Source: Paenibacillus profundus
GTDB taxonomy: Bacteria > Bacillota > Bacilli > Paenibacillales > Paenibacillaceae
Direction: 5' to 3'
Assembly: GCF_021369635.1 (NCBI RefSeq)
Contig: NZ_JAJNBZ010000002.1
Coordinates: 462,949 to 521,269 of the forward strand
DNA: 58,321 bases
This document shows positions 25,563 to 35,058 of the stretch, in pieces. The number at the start of each line of letters is the position of its first letter. Within the stretch, counting starts at the first letter, position 1. The position numbers and the translations under genes were made by a program. The notes below the pieces were generated by a model that was not told the DNA's origin, did no database searches, and was given only the letters and a program-made list of their open reading frames with translations.

Positions 25563-25781
25563 CAGGCCCATGTTCTAACACAAGAAGACGGAAGATGGGT
25601 TATTAGAGTAGATAACGGCAGATTTCATATTGTTGAACCTGATGGAAGTCAAGCTGTAACATCGCATAAAAGCCCAAGTAGAAATACTAATATGAGAATT
25701 CAAGATGGTAGATGGAGAAGGCCTAGTGAACAAGAACTTGAACATTTTATAACTATCTTTTCTGATAATGAGAAGTGGTAA
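25563..25781 (+). pseudogene. AT-rich gene fragment, C-terminal piece without a start
   Basis: An open frame of about 70 codons ends with TAA at 25781 and begins after a TGA at 25560, with no start codon and ribosome site at its front. It encodes GRWVIRVDNGRFHIVEPDGS, then TSHK and GRWRRPSEQELEHF, a compact, protein-like sequence resembling the C-terminal end of a larger secreted or polymorphic toxin-type protein; that resemblance is only an impression. Base composition is clearly more AT-rich than in the neighbours, suggesting transfer followed by truncation. Confidence 0.55.
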
Positions 25782-26294
25782 CAAAGAGCCTTTTTTAGGA
25801 GGGCGTAAGGGCAGAGAATCATTTGCGTGAAAGCTCGAAATGCCGTGAAACGATCGGGTGGAAGTTAATGTCTATAACTTTCATCACATTTTGAATTTAA
25901 AATGTGTCTAAATATTGACACTGTTTATGACTCCGTGATATTATAACGTTAAAATAACGCACTATCAAAAAAACGTATTATAATTTCACTGACCATCCTC
26001 ATGACAAACACCGAATCCGTGTTACGCACTCCATCACGAAATCTGCACGATTTCCAAATCTTTTATGCAACCTACCCACATCATGTCTACAACCTGCAAA
26101 GGGTACAGCTTTCACAACAAAGAAAGCGTATACAATTATGAACCATTGTTCAAATGAACGAATCAGCCAGAGCGATCCTGTCTTCATTCCGACAATTATT
26201 TGAGCTCGAGCAAGCGGAACTTCCTGCCCAGATGACTGCAAGATTTTCTTTCCACTCAGACAACTCGCCGATACGATTTTGTTAATTAATTACT
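25782..26294. other. Gene-poor stretch upstream of the aromatic operon
   Basis: About 510 bases. Two short plus-strand frames starting near 26001 and 26154 lack ribosome binding sites. A possible promoter at 25915-25944 and an inverted repeat CGTTAAAATAACG at 25946-25958 are the only signals seen. Confidence 0.4.
25915..25944 (+). promoter_or_regulatory. Possible distal promoter
   Basis: TTGACA (25915-25920), 18 bases, TATTAT (25939-25944). It is about 400 bases upstream of the first operon gene, so its target is uncertain. Confidence 0.35.
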
Positions 26295-26310
26295 TTGAAA
26301 GCGCAAACAA
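26295..26310. promoter_or_regulatory. Consensus CcpA cre box at the head of the aromatic operon
   Basis: TTGAAAGCGCAAACAA matches WTGNAANCGNWNNCAW at every fixed position. It ends 32 bases before the ATG of the first transporter gene and so overlaps the likely promoter. Carbon catabolite repression of the whole downstream operon is inferred. Confidence 0.75.
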
Positions 26311-26342
26311 TTACAATTTAAATGGTAAAGGAGCGAGCTTGG

Positions 26343-27356
26343 ATGAAACAACTTTTTTCTATTCTCGCCGTCTGTTCTTTGCTGCTGTTGGCTGCATGCG
26401 GGGCCTCTAACGAGCCTGCGGCAACAGGCAAGCAAAACGACGAAAACGACGGGAAGAAAGTAGTCAAAATCGGTATCGCGCAGTTTGCGGAGCATCCTTC
26501 GCTGGATGCGGCGAGAACGGGCTTTCTGCAGGCGCTGAAAGATGCCGGGTACAAAGAAAACGACAATTTGCAAGTGGATATGCACAATGCTCAGGGAGAC
26601 ATGAACAACAACATGACCATTGCACAGAAGCTCGTCGGAGATAAGAACGATCTCATCCTGGCGATTGCCACGCCAACTGCGCTGGCGGCTGCAAAAGCGA
26701 CGAAAGATATTCCGGTCCTATTCACGGCCGTTACCGATCCGGTCGCATCAAAATTGGTCAAGAGTCTGGAAGAGCCAGGAGGGAATGTGACGGGCACGCG
26801 GGACACGAACCCGGAAGCGATTAAGAAGACGATGGAAACGATGAAGAGATTTTTCCCCGATGCTAAAAAAGTAGGGGTGATATACAACTCCGGGGAACAG
26901 AATTCCGTCGTCAACATCGCCAATGTCAAGCAGGTGCTGCAAGGCGGAGGGCTGGAAACCGTTGAAGCAACGGTTACGAACAGCTCGGAGGTGAAGCAGG
27001 CTGCCGATTCGTTGGTGGGTCGCGCGGATATCATCTATCTGCCTTCGGACAATACCGTGATTTCGGCTCTGAGCTCGGTCGTGTCGGTGGCGAACGACAA
27101 GGATATCCCGTTGTTCTGCGAGAGCAGCGAATCCGTCGGACAGGGCGCTTTCGCATCGGTGGGATTCCAGTACTACGATTTGGGATATACGACGGGCAAG
27201 ATGGCGGTAGAGGTGCTGAAGGGCGCATCACCAGCCCAAATCCCTGTCCGTTTCTCGGAACAGCTCGATCTCATGATTAATCCCAAAGCAGCGGAAGAAC
27301 AAGGAATTACGTTGACGGAGGACATGAAGCAAGGCGCAATCCTGATAGAGAAATAA
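26343..27356 (+). CDS. ABC transporter substrate-binding lipoprotein (TrpX-like)
   Basis: A 337-residue lipoprotein with signal peptide and lipobox LLAAC (Cys19). The body begins KIGIAQFAEHPSLDAARTGF and continues with DLILAIATPTALAAAKATKD and PVLFTAVTDPVASKLV, the signature of the PF04392 family, which includes TrpX of streptococcal tryptophan transporters. The exact ligand here is unknown, but an aromatic amino acid suits both family and operon. ATG 26343 follows AAAGGAG by 9 bases. It is the first gene of a co-directional train running to at least 45543, with a cre box immediately upstream. Confidence 0.9.
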   Translation: MKQLFSILAVCSLLLLAACGASNEPAATGKQNDENDGKKVVKIGIAQFAEHPSLDAARTGFLQALKDAGYKENDNLQVDMHNAQGDMNNNMTIAQKLVGDKNDLILAIATPTALAAAKATKDIPVLFTAVTDPVASKLVKSLEEPGGNVTGTRDTNPEAIKKTMETMKRFFPDAKKVGVIYNSGEQNSVVNIANVKQVLQGGGLETVEATVTNSSEVKQAADSLVGRADIIYLPSDNTVISALSSVVSVANDKDIPLFCESSESVGQGAFASVGFQYYDLGYTTGKMAVEVLKGASPAQIPVRFSEQLDLMINPKAAEEQGITLTEDMKQGAILIEK

Positions 27357-27397
27357 ATCGGAGCAATAAATCGTTCCATTTTTAGGAGGATGCTATC

Positions 27398-28345
27398 GTG
27401 CTGTATGCGCTGACGGGTTCTGTTGAAGCAGGGGTCATTTACGCGTTGATGGCTCTGGGCGTTTACTTGACGTTTCGAATTCTCGATTTTCCCGACCTGA
27501 CCGTCGACGGCAGCTTTGCCACCGGCGGGGCTGTAGCGGCGGTCATGATTACCAATGGATATTCCCCTCTGCTCGCGACGTTAGGCGCGATGCTGGCGGG
27601 ATGCGTGGCAGGCAGCGTAACCGGGCTGCTTCATACGAAGGGCAAAATCAATACGCTGCTGTCCGGGATTATTTCGATGATTGCTTTGTATTCGATCAAC
27701 TTGCGGATTATGGGAAAGGCCAACACGCCGCTATTGGGCGCGGACACGTTGTTTACGGAAATTTCATCCTTCCTCTCCAGTCTGCAACCGCTCTCGATTC
27801 TGGCGGCCGTAGGGGTGTCCGTTCTATTAATCAAATGGGCAATCGACTGGTTTCTCGATACGGAAATAGGCTTGGCCATCCGTGCGACCGGCGACAATAC
27901 GAAGATGATCCGCAGCTTCTCCGCGAACACCGACAACATGAAGATTATCGGGCTGAGCCTCTCCAACGGTTTGGTAGCGTTGTCAGGCGCCTTGATTGCG
28001 CAGTATCAAGAATTTGCGGACATCTCGATGGGAATCGGTATCATCATTATCGGATTGGCTTCAGTCATTATGGGCGAAGCAATCTTTGGTCATTCCTCGA
28101 TTCGACGGGCGACCTTCGCCGTTATCGGCGGCGCAATCGTCTATCGCTTGATTATTATGTTCGCGCTCCGCATCGGGCTCGATCCGAATGATTTAAAGCT
28201 GCTGACCGCCATTATTGTGGTGATTGCGCTCGTGTCGTCACGGATGATTGATACGTGGAAAGACAGACGGGTGCGGACGCCGAAGGAGGAGCCGCTTGCG
28301 GCGGCCGGCCAAGGAGCAAGGGGGGAGAGCCATGCTGAAACTTAA
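27398..28345 (+). CDS. ABC transporter permease (TrpY-like)
   Basis: A 315-residue membrane permease with about eight or nine segments. GVYLTFRILDFPDLTVDGSF near the N-terminus and IGLAIRATGDNTKMIRSFSANTD in the middle are signatures of the BPD_transp_2 family group that partners PF04392 binding proteins. GTG 27398 follows AGGAGGATGCTATC. The last 14 bases overlap the ATPase gene, which shows tight translational coupling. Confidence 0.9.
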   Translation: MLYALTGSVEAGVIYALMALGVYLTFRILDFPDLTVDGSFATGGAVAAVMITNGYSPLLATLGAMLAGCVAGSVTGLLHTKGKINTLLSGIISMIALYSINLRIMGKANTPLLGADTLFTEISSFLSSLQPLSILAAVGVSVLLIKWAIDWFLDTEIGLAIRATGDNTKMIRSFSANTDNMKIIGLSLSNGLVALSGALIAQYQEFADISMGIGIIIIGLASVIMGEAIFGHSSIRRATFAVIGGAIVYRLIIMFALRIGLDPNDLKLLTAIIVVIALVSSRMIDTWKDRRVRTPKEEPLAAAGQGARGESHAET

Positions 28346-29120
28346 CGGGATCCGCAAAGTGTTCAACCGCAGGACGGCGAGCGAAAAAATAGCTCTGCAA
28401 GAGATCAATCTGACACTTCATCCCGGCGACTTCGTCACGATCATCGGCTCCAACGGAGCTGGCAAGTCCACGCTGATGAACATCATCTCCGGGGGAATGG
28501 CGCCAGACTGCGGAACGATCGAAATCGACGGCGAAATGGTGACCGGCCTGTCCGAATACGAGCGTGCGCGGAAGATCGGGCGCGTGTTCCAAGACCCGAT
28601 GGCAGGAACGGCGCCGACGATGACGATCGAAGAGAATTTGGCGGTGGCGTTCTCCCGCGATAGGAGACGCACCTTGCACAGGGGCGTGGACAAGAAGCGC
28701 AAGGAGCTGTTCCGTGAATATTTGGCATCGCTTCATCTTGGGCTGGAACACCGGCTGACGGCGAAGGCGGGCCTGCTGTCCGGCGGCGAGAGGCAGGCGC
28801 TCAGCCTGCTGATGGCGACGTTCACGCAGCCGAAGGTGCTGCTGCTGGATGAACATACGGCAGCGCTTGATCCGGCGCGGGCGCAGCTGATTACAGCGCT
28901 GACCAGGGAAGTGGTGGAGCGCTCCAAGTTTACCACGCTAATGGTCACCCACAACATGCAGCAGGCCATCGAACTGGGCAACCGCTTAATTATGATGGAC
29001 GCCGGCCAGATTATTCTGGATGTGCCGGAAGAGGAGAAGAAGCATTTGACTATTGAAGATTTGCTGAAGAAGTTTGCACTGTTGAAAGGTGTAGCGGATG
29101 ACCGCTTACTCTTGGGTTAG
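28332..29120 (+). CDS. ABC transporter ATP-binding protein (TrpZ-like)
   Basis: A 262-residue ATPase. Walker A is GSNGAGKSTLMN, the signature LLSGGERQALSLLMA, Walker B VLLLDEHTAALDP and the switch His is in VTHNMQQA. It energises the permease encoded upstream. A longer reading starts inside the permease gene, but ATG 28332 with GGGGAGAG upstream gives the normal N-terminus MLKLNGIRKVF. The next gene begins 30 bases after its stop. Confidence 0.94.
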   Translation: MLKLNGIRKVFNRRTASEKIALQEINLTLHPGDFVTIIGSNGAGKSTLMNIISGGMAPDCGTIEIDGEMVTGLSEYERARKIGRVFQDPMAGTAPTMTIEENLAVAFSRDRRRTLHRGVDKKRKELFREYLASLHLGLEHRLTAKAGLLSGGERQALSLLMATFTQPKVLLLDEHTAALDPARAQLITALTREVVERSKFTTLMVTHNMQQAIELGNRLIMMDAGQIILDVPEEEKKHLTIEDLLKKFALLKGVADDRLLLG

Positions 29121-29150
29121 ATGAACGGAAAGCTGAAAGGAGCGATGGGA

Positions 29151-30299
29151 ATGATTCATAGTCAGGGGCATTCGCTGACCCCGCTTATCGAGGAAATGGA
29201 AGAAATGGCGATGAAGCACGACAAGCCGCGCGGGCTGCTTGAGCCGTATCAGGTGCTGACGCCGGATGGGGAGCTTCGCCATGGAATCGAGGGGGAAATT
29301 GACGAGGCTCTGATGGTGAAAATGTACGAAAACATGGTGCTGGTGCGGATGTTCGATCGGAAGGCAGTCAACCTGCAAAGACAAGGCAGGATGGGCACCT
29401 ATGCTCCATATGAAGGGCAGGAGGCTTCGCAAGTGGGCAGCGCGATGGCGCTGTCTCCTGAAGATTGGCTGTTCCCCAGCTACCGCGATCACGCCGCCGC
29501 GATTACGCATGGGCAGTCGCTCAGCCGTGTCCTCCTGTATTGGATGGGGCATATGGAAGGATCCGTCAGTCCGGAAGGCCGAAAAATAATGCCGCCGTGC
29601 GTCCCGATTGCCACTCAGCTGACGCATGCTGTAGGAACGTCTTGGGCCGCCAAGCTGAAAGGGGAGAAGCAGGCAAGCATCGCTTATTTTGGCGAAGGAG
29701 CGACCTCGGAAGGAGACTTCCATGAGGCATTGAATTTTGCCGGAGTATACCAAGCGGCAACTGTCTTCTTCTGCCAGAACAACGGATATGCGATCAGCGT
29801 GCCGTTCCACGCCCAGTCCGCTTCGCGGACGATTGCCCAACGCGCGGCCGCTTACGATATGGCAGGGGTTCGGGTAGATGGCAACGATATATTTGCCGTA
29901 TGGCTGACGGTCCGGGAAGCGATTGAGCGAGGCTTGAGCGGGGGAGGTCCGACACTGATCGAGGCGGTTACGTTCCGCTACGGGGCGCATACGACGAGCG
30001 ATGATCCGAGGAAATATCGCGATCAGGCGCGGCTTGCCGCGGAATGGCGGGAACTGCGAGATCCTGTGCAGCGGCTGCAGCTGTATCTTCAGAAGCGGGG
30101 GTTATGGAGCGAGAAGGACGAGGAACAACTGCTGGAGCGGGTCACCGGCCTGATCGAGGATGCGGTCGCCGAAGCGGAGAGCTATCCCAAATCCAAGCCT
30201 GCAGATATGTTCAAGCACGTGTGCGCCGAGACGCCTTGGCCCGTTGCCGAGCAGCAAGAACAGAGCGGGCTCCGTGCGGAAAGGCAAGGTGAATCATGA
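29151..30299 (+). CDS. 2-oxoacid dehydrogenase complex E1 alpha subunit
   Basis: A 382-residue thiamine-diphosphate-dependent E1 alpha chain. The cofactor motif runs from GEGATSEGDFHEALNFAGVY to QNNGYAIS, and the Arg-rich RKYRDQARLAAEW segment that faces phosphorylation loops elsewhere is present. It resembles branched-chain 2-oxoacid dehydrogenases (BkdAA) more than pyruvate dehydrogenase. Because the next genes degrade phenylacetyl-CoA, phenylpyruvate or another arylpyruvate is a plausible substrate; this is inference. ATG 29151 lies 8 bases after AAAGGAG; earlier ATGs are too close or lack a site. Overlaps the E1 beta gene by 4 bases. Confidence 0.9.
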   Translation: MIHSQGHSLTPLIEEMEEMAMKHDKPRGLLEPYQVLTPDGELRHGIEGEIDEALMVKMYENMVLVRMFDRKAVNLQRQGRMGTYAPYEGQEASQVGSAMALSPEDWLFPSYRDHAAAITHGQSLSRVLLYWMGHMEGSVSPEGRKIMPPCVPIATQLTHAVGTSWAAKLKGEKQASIAYFGEGATSEGDFHEALNFAGVYQAATVFFCQNNGYAISVPFHAQSASRTIAQRAAAYDMAGVRVDGNDIFAVWLTVREAIERGLSGGGPTLIEAVTFRYGAHTTSDDPRKYRDQARLAAEWRELRDPVQRLQLYLQKRGLWSEKDEEQLLERVTGLIEDAVAEAESYPKSKPADMFKHVCAETPWPVAEQQEQSGLRAERQGES

Positions 30300-31279
30300 G
30301 TCGCAGTTTGACGATATTGCAAGCGGTAACCGAAGCGCTGGACCAGAAGCTGGCCGATGATGGGCGCGTCATCCTGATGGGGGAAGACATCGGCGTCAAC
30401 GGCGGCGTATTCCGGGCGACCGACGGACTGTTCGGCAAGTACGGCGAAGATCGGGTTGTCGATACGCCGCTGGCTGAAGCCGGAATTATCGGTTCGGCTA
30501 TCGGGTTTGCGCTGAACGGCTTGGTCCCTGTAGTCGAAATTCAATTTTTGGCCTTTATTTATCCCGGCTTTGAACAAATTATTTCCCATGCGGCGCGGAT
30601 GCGCTATCGAACCCGGGGGCAGTTCAACGTCCCCATGGTCATACGCACGCCTTACGGAGCGGGGATCCGCGGTCCAGAGCTGCATTCGGAGAGCGTTGAA
30701 GCGTTTTTTGTCCATACGCCCGGGCTCAAGGTGGTCGTGCCGAGCAATCCCTATGATGCCAAAGGCTTGTTAATCAGCGCGATTGAGGATCCCGACCCGG
30801 TCATTTTCCTCGAGCCGGCCCAGATCTACCGCGCATTCAAAGCAGAGGTGCCGGAGGAGATGTACCGCGTTCCATTGGGCAAAGCCAGCATCGTTCAGGA
30901 AGGCAGCGATGTGACGATTATTTCGTGGGGAGCCATGATGCGTGTGGCGCTCGCGGCCGCCCAGCAGATGGAGCAGGAGAAGGGCTGGTCATGCGAAGTG
31001 CTCGACCTCCGCTCGCTTTATCCGCTGGATCGGGACACGATTGCCGAATCCGTCAAGAAGACGGGCCGCGCCCTCATTGTCCACGAAGCGCACAAGACGG
31101 CCGGTGTCGGCGCAGAAATTATTTCGCTAATCAATGACGAGGCACTCATGTATCTACGGGCTCCGGTAAAGCGAATTACCGGATTCGACGTGCCGGTTCC
31201 GCAGTTTTCGCTCGAAGACTTCTACGTTCCGACGGTAGAGCGGGTGAGGCATGGAATCGCAGATACGATCCAGTTCTGA
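30296..31279 (+). CDS. 2-oxoacid dehydrogenase complex E1 beta subunit
   Basis: A 327-residue E1 beta chain that pairs with the alpha subunit. Recognisable features are LMGEDIGVNGGVFRATDGL near residue 30, DTPLAEAGIIGSAIGFA, the PYGAGIRGPELHSES segment and the C-terminal LRAPVKRITGFDVPVPQ. Length is normal for BkdAB/PdhB. It starts within the stop region of the alpha gene (4-base overlap), with AAGGTGAATC before the ATG. The E2 gene follows after 25 bases. Confidence 0.93.
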   Translation: MSRSLTILQAVTEALDQKLADDGRVILMGEDIGVNGGVFRATDGLFGKYGEDRVVDTPLAEAGIIGSAIGFALNGLVPVVEIQFLAFIYPGFEQIISHAARMRYRTRGQFNVPMVIRTPYGAGIRGPELHSESVEAFFVHTPGLKVVVPSNPYDAKGLLISAIEDPDPVIFLEPAQIYRAFKAEVPEEMYRVPLGKASIVQEGSDVTIISWGAMMRVALAAAQQMEQEKGWSCEVLDLRSLYPLDRDTIAESVKKTGRALIVHEAHKTAGVGAEIISLINDEALMYLRAPVKRITGFDVPVPQFSLEDFYVPTVERVRHGIADTIQF

Positions 31280-31304
31280 CCGTTGTAGAGGAGGAAGAAC
31301 GCGA

Positions 31305-32636
31305 ATGATGGAGTTTAAGCTCCCTGATGTGGGAGAAGGCATTCACGAAGGGGAAATCGGCAAATGGTTGATTAAGGAAGGAGAGCGGGTCAACTGCGAC
31401 CAGCCGATTGTCGAGGTGCTGACGGATAAAGTGAACGCCGAATTGACCGCTCCGGCAGGGGGAGTGGTACGTAAGCTGATGTTTGCCGAAGGGGATAAGG
31501 TCGAAGTGGGCGATATCTTATTTCTCCTTGACGAAGAAGGGAGGGTGACCCTCGGCGGGATAGGGAAAGCGGAGCAAGCTGCCGCTACGTCGCCGCCTGC
31601 TGCGCCACCGGCAGCTGAACCACGCATTGCTCCCGTCGACCCGCCAAGGCGGGCCCGGGCTGCGCCTTATGTCCGCCAGCTCGCGCGGCAACTCAAGATC
31701 GACATTGAACAGGTGGCGGCTGCTGGAGCGGACGGCCGCATAACCGAAGAGGATCTGAAGCGTTATATAGACACCCGGGAAGAGGACGAATTGACGTTCG
31801 TGGCATCTGAAGCAACTGTTGCGGGCCAAGACGGCTCTGTCGGAGACGTCGCTCTACAAGCGCTCCAGTTATCCCGGCCACAAGTGAAATCGGTATCCGC
31901 CTCCAGGATCGAGAGCGAAGCGCCGCCGCTCTGTGCCGAAGAGCGAATTCCGCTGCGGGGCGTGCGCCTGAAAATCGCAGAACGGCTGGTCAAAGCAGTG
32001 ACAATCATCCCCCACGTCACACAGGTGGATGAGCTGGAAGCCGATGCGCTGCAAGCGCTGCGGGAACGACTGCAAGGAATTGCGGCCGAGCGGCAGGTGA
32101 AATTGACGTACTTGCCGTTTTTTATCAAGGCGCTGGTCATCGCCCTCAAGGAATTCCCGGCCTTCAACGCTTCGCTTGACGACGGGAGCAAGGAAATCGT
32201 ATTGAAGCGCTACTACCATATCGGAATTGCGACCGATACGCCAGACGGTCTGTTCGTCCCCGTTATTCGGCATGCCGACCGGAAGACGATCTTTCAATTG
32301 GCGGAAGAAATCGCCCGCTTGACGTTGCAGGCACGGGAAGGAAAGCTGACGCTTGAGCAGATTACGGGCGGCACCTTTACGATTAGCAACGTCGGGCCGA
32401 TCGGGAGCTTGCTGGCCACCCCGATTATCAACCATCCGGAAGCGGCCATTCTGGCGCTGCACAAGATGGAGCCGCGCATGGTCGTGCGCAACGGGGAAGG
32501 CGTCATTCGGCTGATGATGAATATGGCGCTGTCGTTCGACCACCGACTGATCGACGGCGCGGACGCGATCCGTTTTACCAATCGCATGAAGCGGCTGCTT
32601 GAGCATCCAGACTTGCTATGGGCGGAGATGGTATAG
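31305..32636 (+). CDS. 2-oxoacid dehydrogenase complex E2 (dihydrolipoyl acyltransferase)
   Basis: A 443-residue E2 chain. Residues 1-80 are a lipoyl domain with the target Lys in VLTDKVNAELTAP. A linker rich in Ala and Pro follows. The subunit-binding domain is APYVRQLARQLKIDIEQV near 130. The C-terminal catalytic domain ends in MALSFDHRLIDGADAI, with the active His and Asp. It transfers the acyl group from lipoate to CoA, so in this operon the product may be phenylacetyl-CoA. AGAGGAGG precedes ATG 31305; the adjacent ATG 31308 is also possible. Confidence 0.93.
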   Translation: MMEFKLPDVGEGIHEGEIGKWLIKEGERVNCDQPIVEVLTDKVNAELTAPAGGVVRKLMFAEGDKVEVGDILFLLDEEGRVTLGGIGKAEQAAATSPPAAPPAAEPRIAPVDPPRRARAAPYVRQLARQLKIDIEQVAAAGADGRITEEDLKRYIDTREEDELTFVASEATVAGQDGSVGDVALQALQLSRPQVKSVSASRIESEAPPLCAEERIPLRGVRLKIAERLVKAVTIIPHVTQVDELEADALQALRERLQGIAAERQVKLTYLPFFIKALVIALKEFPAFNASLDDGSKEIVLKRYYHIGIATDTPDGLFVPVIRHADRKTIFQLAEEIARLTLQAREGKLTLEQITGGTFTISNVGPIGSLLATPIINHPEAAILALHKMEPRMVVRNGEGVIRLMMNMALSFDHRLIDGADAIRFTNRMKRLLEHPDLLWAEMV

Positions 32637-34079
32637 ATGGTAGTCGGCGAAATTGCAGTAGAAACGGATGTCGTCGTCATTGGCGGAGGACCGGGCGGCT
32701 ATTCAGCGGCCATTAGGCTGGGACAGCTGGGGAAATCCGTCGTGTTGGTGGAAAAAGAGGAGCTAGGCGGTGTCTGCCTCAACTCGGGATGCATTCCGTC
32801 CAAAGCGTTGATTCATGCAGCCGGTCTGCTCTATGACGCGAAATCAGCGGCCAAGATGGGAATTCGGACGGAAGCGGATGCGCTCACCTTCGATTTAACA
32901 GTCTGGCAGGATTGGAAATCCGGCATAGTCCGCCGGCTGCGCGGCGGGGTCGAGCAATTGTGCGCCGCCAACGGCGTAACGGTCGTGAAGGGCAGCGCCG
33001 TCTTCCTGTCTGCCGATCGCATCGGGGTGGAATCGGAATCTGGCTTTGAAACTTACAAGTTCCGGCAGGCAATCGTCGCAACTGGTTCGCGGCCGCACAT
33101 CCCTTCGTTCGCGAAAGCGGGTGAGCCGCGCATCCTGACCTCGACGGATGCGTTGGATGAGGCCCAACTGCCCGGCAGTCTGGCGATTGTCGGCAGCGGA
33201 TACATCGGCATTGAATTGGGCATGGCCTTCGCCAAGCTGGGCTGCAAGGTTACGCTCATCGAGCGAGAGGAACGAATTCTACCGCTCGTAGACGTCAGCC
33301 TCGTCGAGGAGGTGAAGAGGCGCGCCCGTAAGCTGGGCATGACCATCAAGACGTCGGCGACGGTGCGGACTGCCGTCGCGCATGACGACCGCGTCGAGCT
33401 GCACGTGGACTCGCAGCGGCATGGGGAGGAAGTCATCGTCAGCGACAAGGTGTTGGTGACGATCGGGCGCGTTCCGAATACGGAGGCGATCGGCCTAAGC
33501 CAGGCGGGAGTCACCGTGGATGAACGCGGCTATGTGGAGGTAGATGCGGAGTGCCGTACCAATGTGAGCCATATTTTTGCGATTGGCGACATTACGCCTG
33601 GTCCCGCTCTGGCCCATCGCGCCGCGAAGCAGGGCACGGTCGTCGCAGAGGTTATCGGCGGGCTGCCGAGCGCTGTGGATTCGCCGTATGTTCCGTACGT
33701 CATCTTCTCTGATCCCCAGATTGCCGGGGTCGGGCTCACACGCGAGGAGGCCGAACGGCAGGGGATGAAGGTGAAGACAGGGCGATTCCCGTTCCGAGCC
33801 AACGGATATGCGCTTGCTGCCGGGAAGACGGACGGCTTCGCCGAAGTGGTCGTCGATGCGGACTCCCACCTGCTGCTGGGAATGCATGCGGTAGGGGCGG
33901 ATGCCGCCAACCTAATCAGCCAAGGCGCGTTGGCGCTCGAATTGGCAGCCAAGGCGGAAGACGTGGCCCTTACAGTGCATCCGCACCCGACGCTTAGCGA
34001 AGGCTGGCTGGAAGCGGCGGCTGCCGCCTTGGGGCATGCCATACACATCGTTAATGAAAGGAGGCTGGAGCATGAGTAA
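32637..34079 (+). CDS. lpdA: Dihydrolipoyl dehydrogenase (E3)
   Basis: A 480-residue flavoprotein that re-oxidises the lipoate of E2 with NAD+. The FAD motif VIGGGPGGYSAAI, the redox disulfide GGVCLNSGCIPSKALI, the NAD motif IVGSGYIGIELG and the C-terminal VHPHPTLSE with the catalytic His-Glu pair are intact. The start ATG directly follows the E2 stop codon. Its presence makes the complex self-contained rather than dependent on a housekeeping E3. Its end overlaps the paaA start by 8 bases, physically tying the complex to phenylacetate degradation. Confidence 0.95.
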   Translation: MVVGEIAVETDVVVIGGGPGGYSAAIRLGQLGKSVVLVEKEELGGVCLNSGCIPSKALIHAAGLLYDAKSAAKMGIRTEADALTFDLTVWQDWKSGIVRRLRGGVEQLCAANGVTVVKGSAVFLSADRIGVESESGFETYKFRQAIVATGSRPHIPSFAKAGEPRILTSTDALDEAQLPGSLAIVGSGYIGIELGMAFAKLGCKVTLIEREERILPLVDVSLVEEVKRRARKLGMTIKTSATVRTAVAHDDRVELHVDSQRHGEEVIVSDKVLVTIGRVPNTEAIGLSQAGVTVDERGYVEVDAECRTNVSHIFAIGDITPGPALAHRAAKQGTVVAEVIGGLPSAVDSPYVPYVIFSDPQIAGVGLTREEAERQGMKVKTGRFPFRANGYALAAGKTDGFAEVVVDADSHLLLGMHAVGADAANLISQGALALELAAKAEDVALTVHPHPTLSEGWLEAAAAALGHAIHIVNERRLEHE

Positions 34080-35058
34080 TCGAACGGACCCGGATAGAGC
34101 GCTGGACAACGAGCGATTGGCGAAATTTCTGGAGCGGATTGATCGGGGTGACAAAATTGAGGCTGACGATTGGATGCCTGACGATTACCGCAACCAGTTG
34201 ATCAAGCTCATATCGATGCACGGCGTGAGCGAAATTATGGGGGCGCTCCCCGAGAAGGAATGGGTGCCGAAGGCGCCGACCCTGCGCCGCAAGCTGGCGA
34301 TTATGGCCAAGGTGCAGGATGAAATGGGGCACGGTCAGCTGCTGCTGCGTGTCGTGGAGGACCTGCTCGCGCCGCTTGGCAAAAACCGCGACGATCTGCT
34401 GCAGGATCTGTTCTCGGGAAGGTTGAAATTCCACAACGTTTTCCATATGGAGGCTCCTACGTGGGCGGATGCCGGCGTCATTGCCTGGCTCGTGGACGGA
34501 GCGGCGATCATCACCCAGACGATGTCGCTGGAAACGTCCTACGCGCCGTATGCCCGCGCGCTCCAGCGCATCTGCGCGGAGGAGAAGTTCCATGCCCAGC
34601 ACGGAGAGAGCATTGTGCTGGAACTGGCCGAAGGGACTCCGGCACAGCGGCAAATGCTGCAGGACGCCGTGACCCGCTGGTGGCCGTCCTTGCTGATGTT
34701 TTTCGGCCCGCCGGAAGGCGGCACCGTATCAAGCAATCAGCTTCTGAACATGCGCTACAAGATTCGATCGCAGACGAATGAAGAGCTGCGGCAGGTATTT
34801 TTCCATAAATATGTGCATCGTATTTACCACCTTGGCTTGACTCTTCCGGATGACACGATCCGTTATGACGAAGCAGAGGGCGTCTGGCATTACCAGCAGC
34901 CCGATTGGGATCGGTTCGTGCAGATTGTACGGGGCAACGGACCGTGCTCGGCGCAGCGGCTGCGGCTGCGGAAGACGTCATACGAAGAGGCAAAATGGGT
35001 GCGTGACGCGATGTTGGCGGCACCGCGCGCAGAACATATGGCAGGAGGAAGGTTATGA
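34072..35058 (+). CDS. paaA: Phenylacetyl-CoA epoxidase, catalytic subunit PaaA
   Basis: A 328-residue diiron oxygenase subunit that forms 1,2-epoxyphenylacetyl-CoA. Ferritin-like iron ligands are visible in KVQDEMGHGQLLLR and CAEEKFHAQHGES. Length is normal. ATG 34072 follows AAAGGAGG by 7 bases and overlaps the E3 gene by 8 bases. It is followed by paaB, paaC and paaD in the canonical order; the reductase paaE is absent from the window. Confidence 0.96.
   Translation: MSNRTDPDRALDNERLAKFLERIDRGDKIEADDWMPDDYRNQLIKLISMHGVSEIMGALPEKEWVPKAPTLRRKLAIMAKVQDEMGHGQLLLRVVEDLLAPLGKNRDDLLQDLFSGRLKFHNVFHMEAPTWADAGVIAWLVDGAAIITQTMSLETSYAPYARALQRICAEEKFHAQHGESIVLELAEGTPAQRQMLQDAVTRWWPSLLMFFGPPEGGTVSSNQLLNMRYKIRSQTNEELRQVFFHKYVHRIYHLGLTLPDDTIRYDEAEGVWHYQQPDWDRFVQIVRGNGPCSAQRLRLRKTSYEEAKWVRDAMLAAPRAEHMAGGRL

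Noticed and set aside
25307..25581. Overlapping minus-strand open frames across the 43-bp repeats
   Set aside because: They read the repeats in several frames, have no ribosome binding site, and show no protein-like conservation.
26154..26285. 43-codon open frame before the aromatic operon
   Set aside because: No ribosome binding site and no recognisable family; it may be noise.
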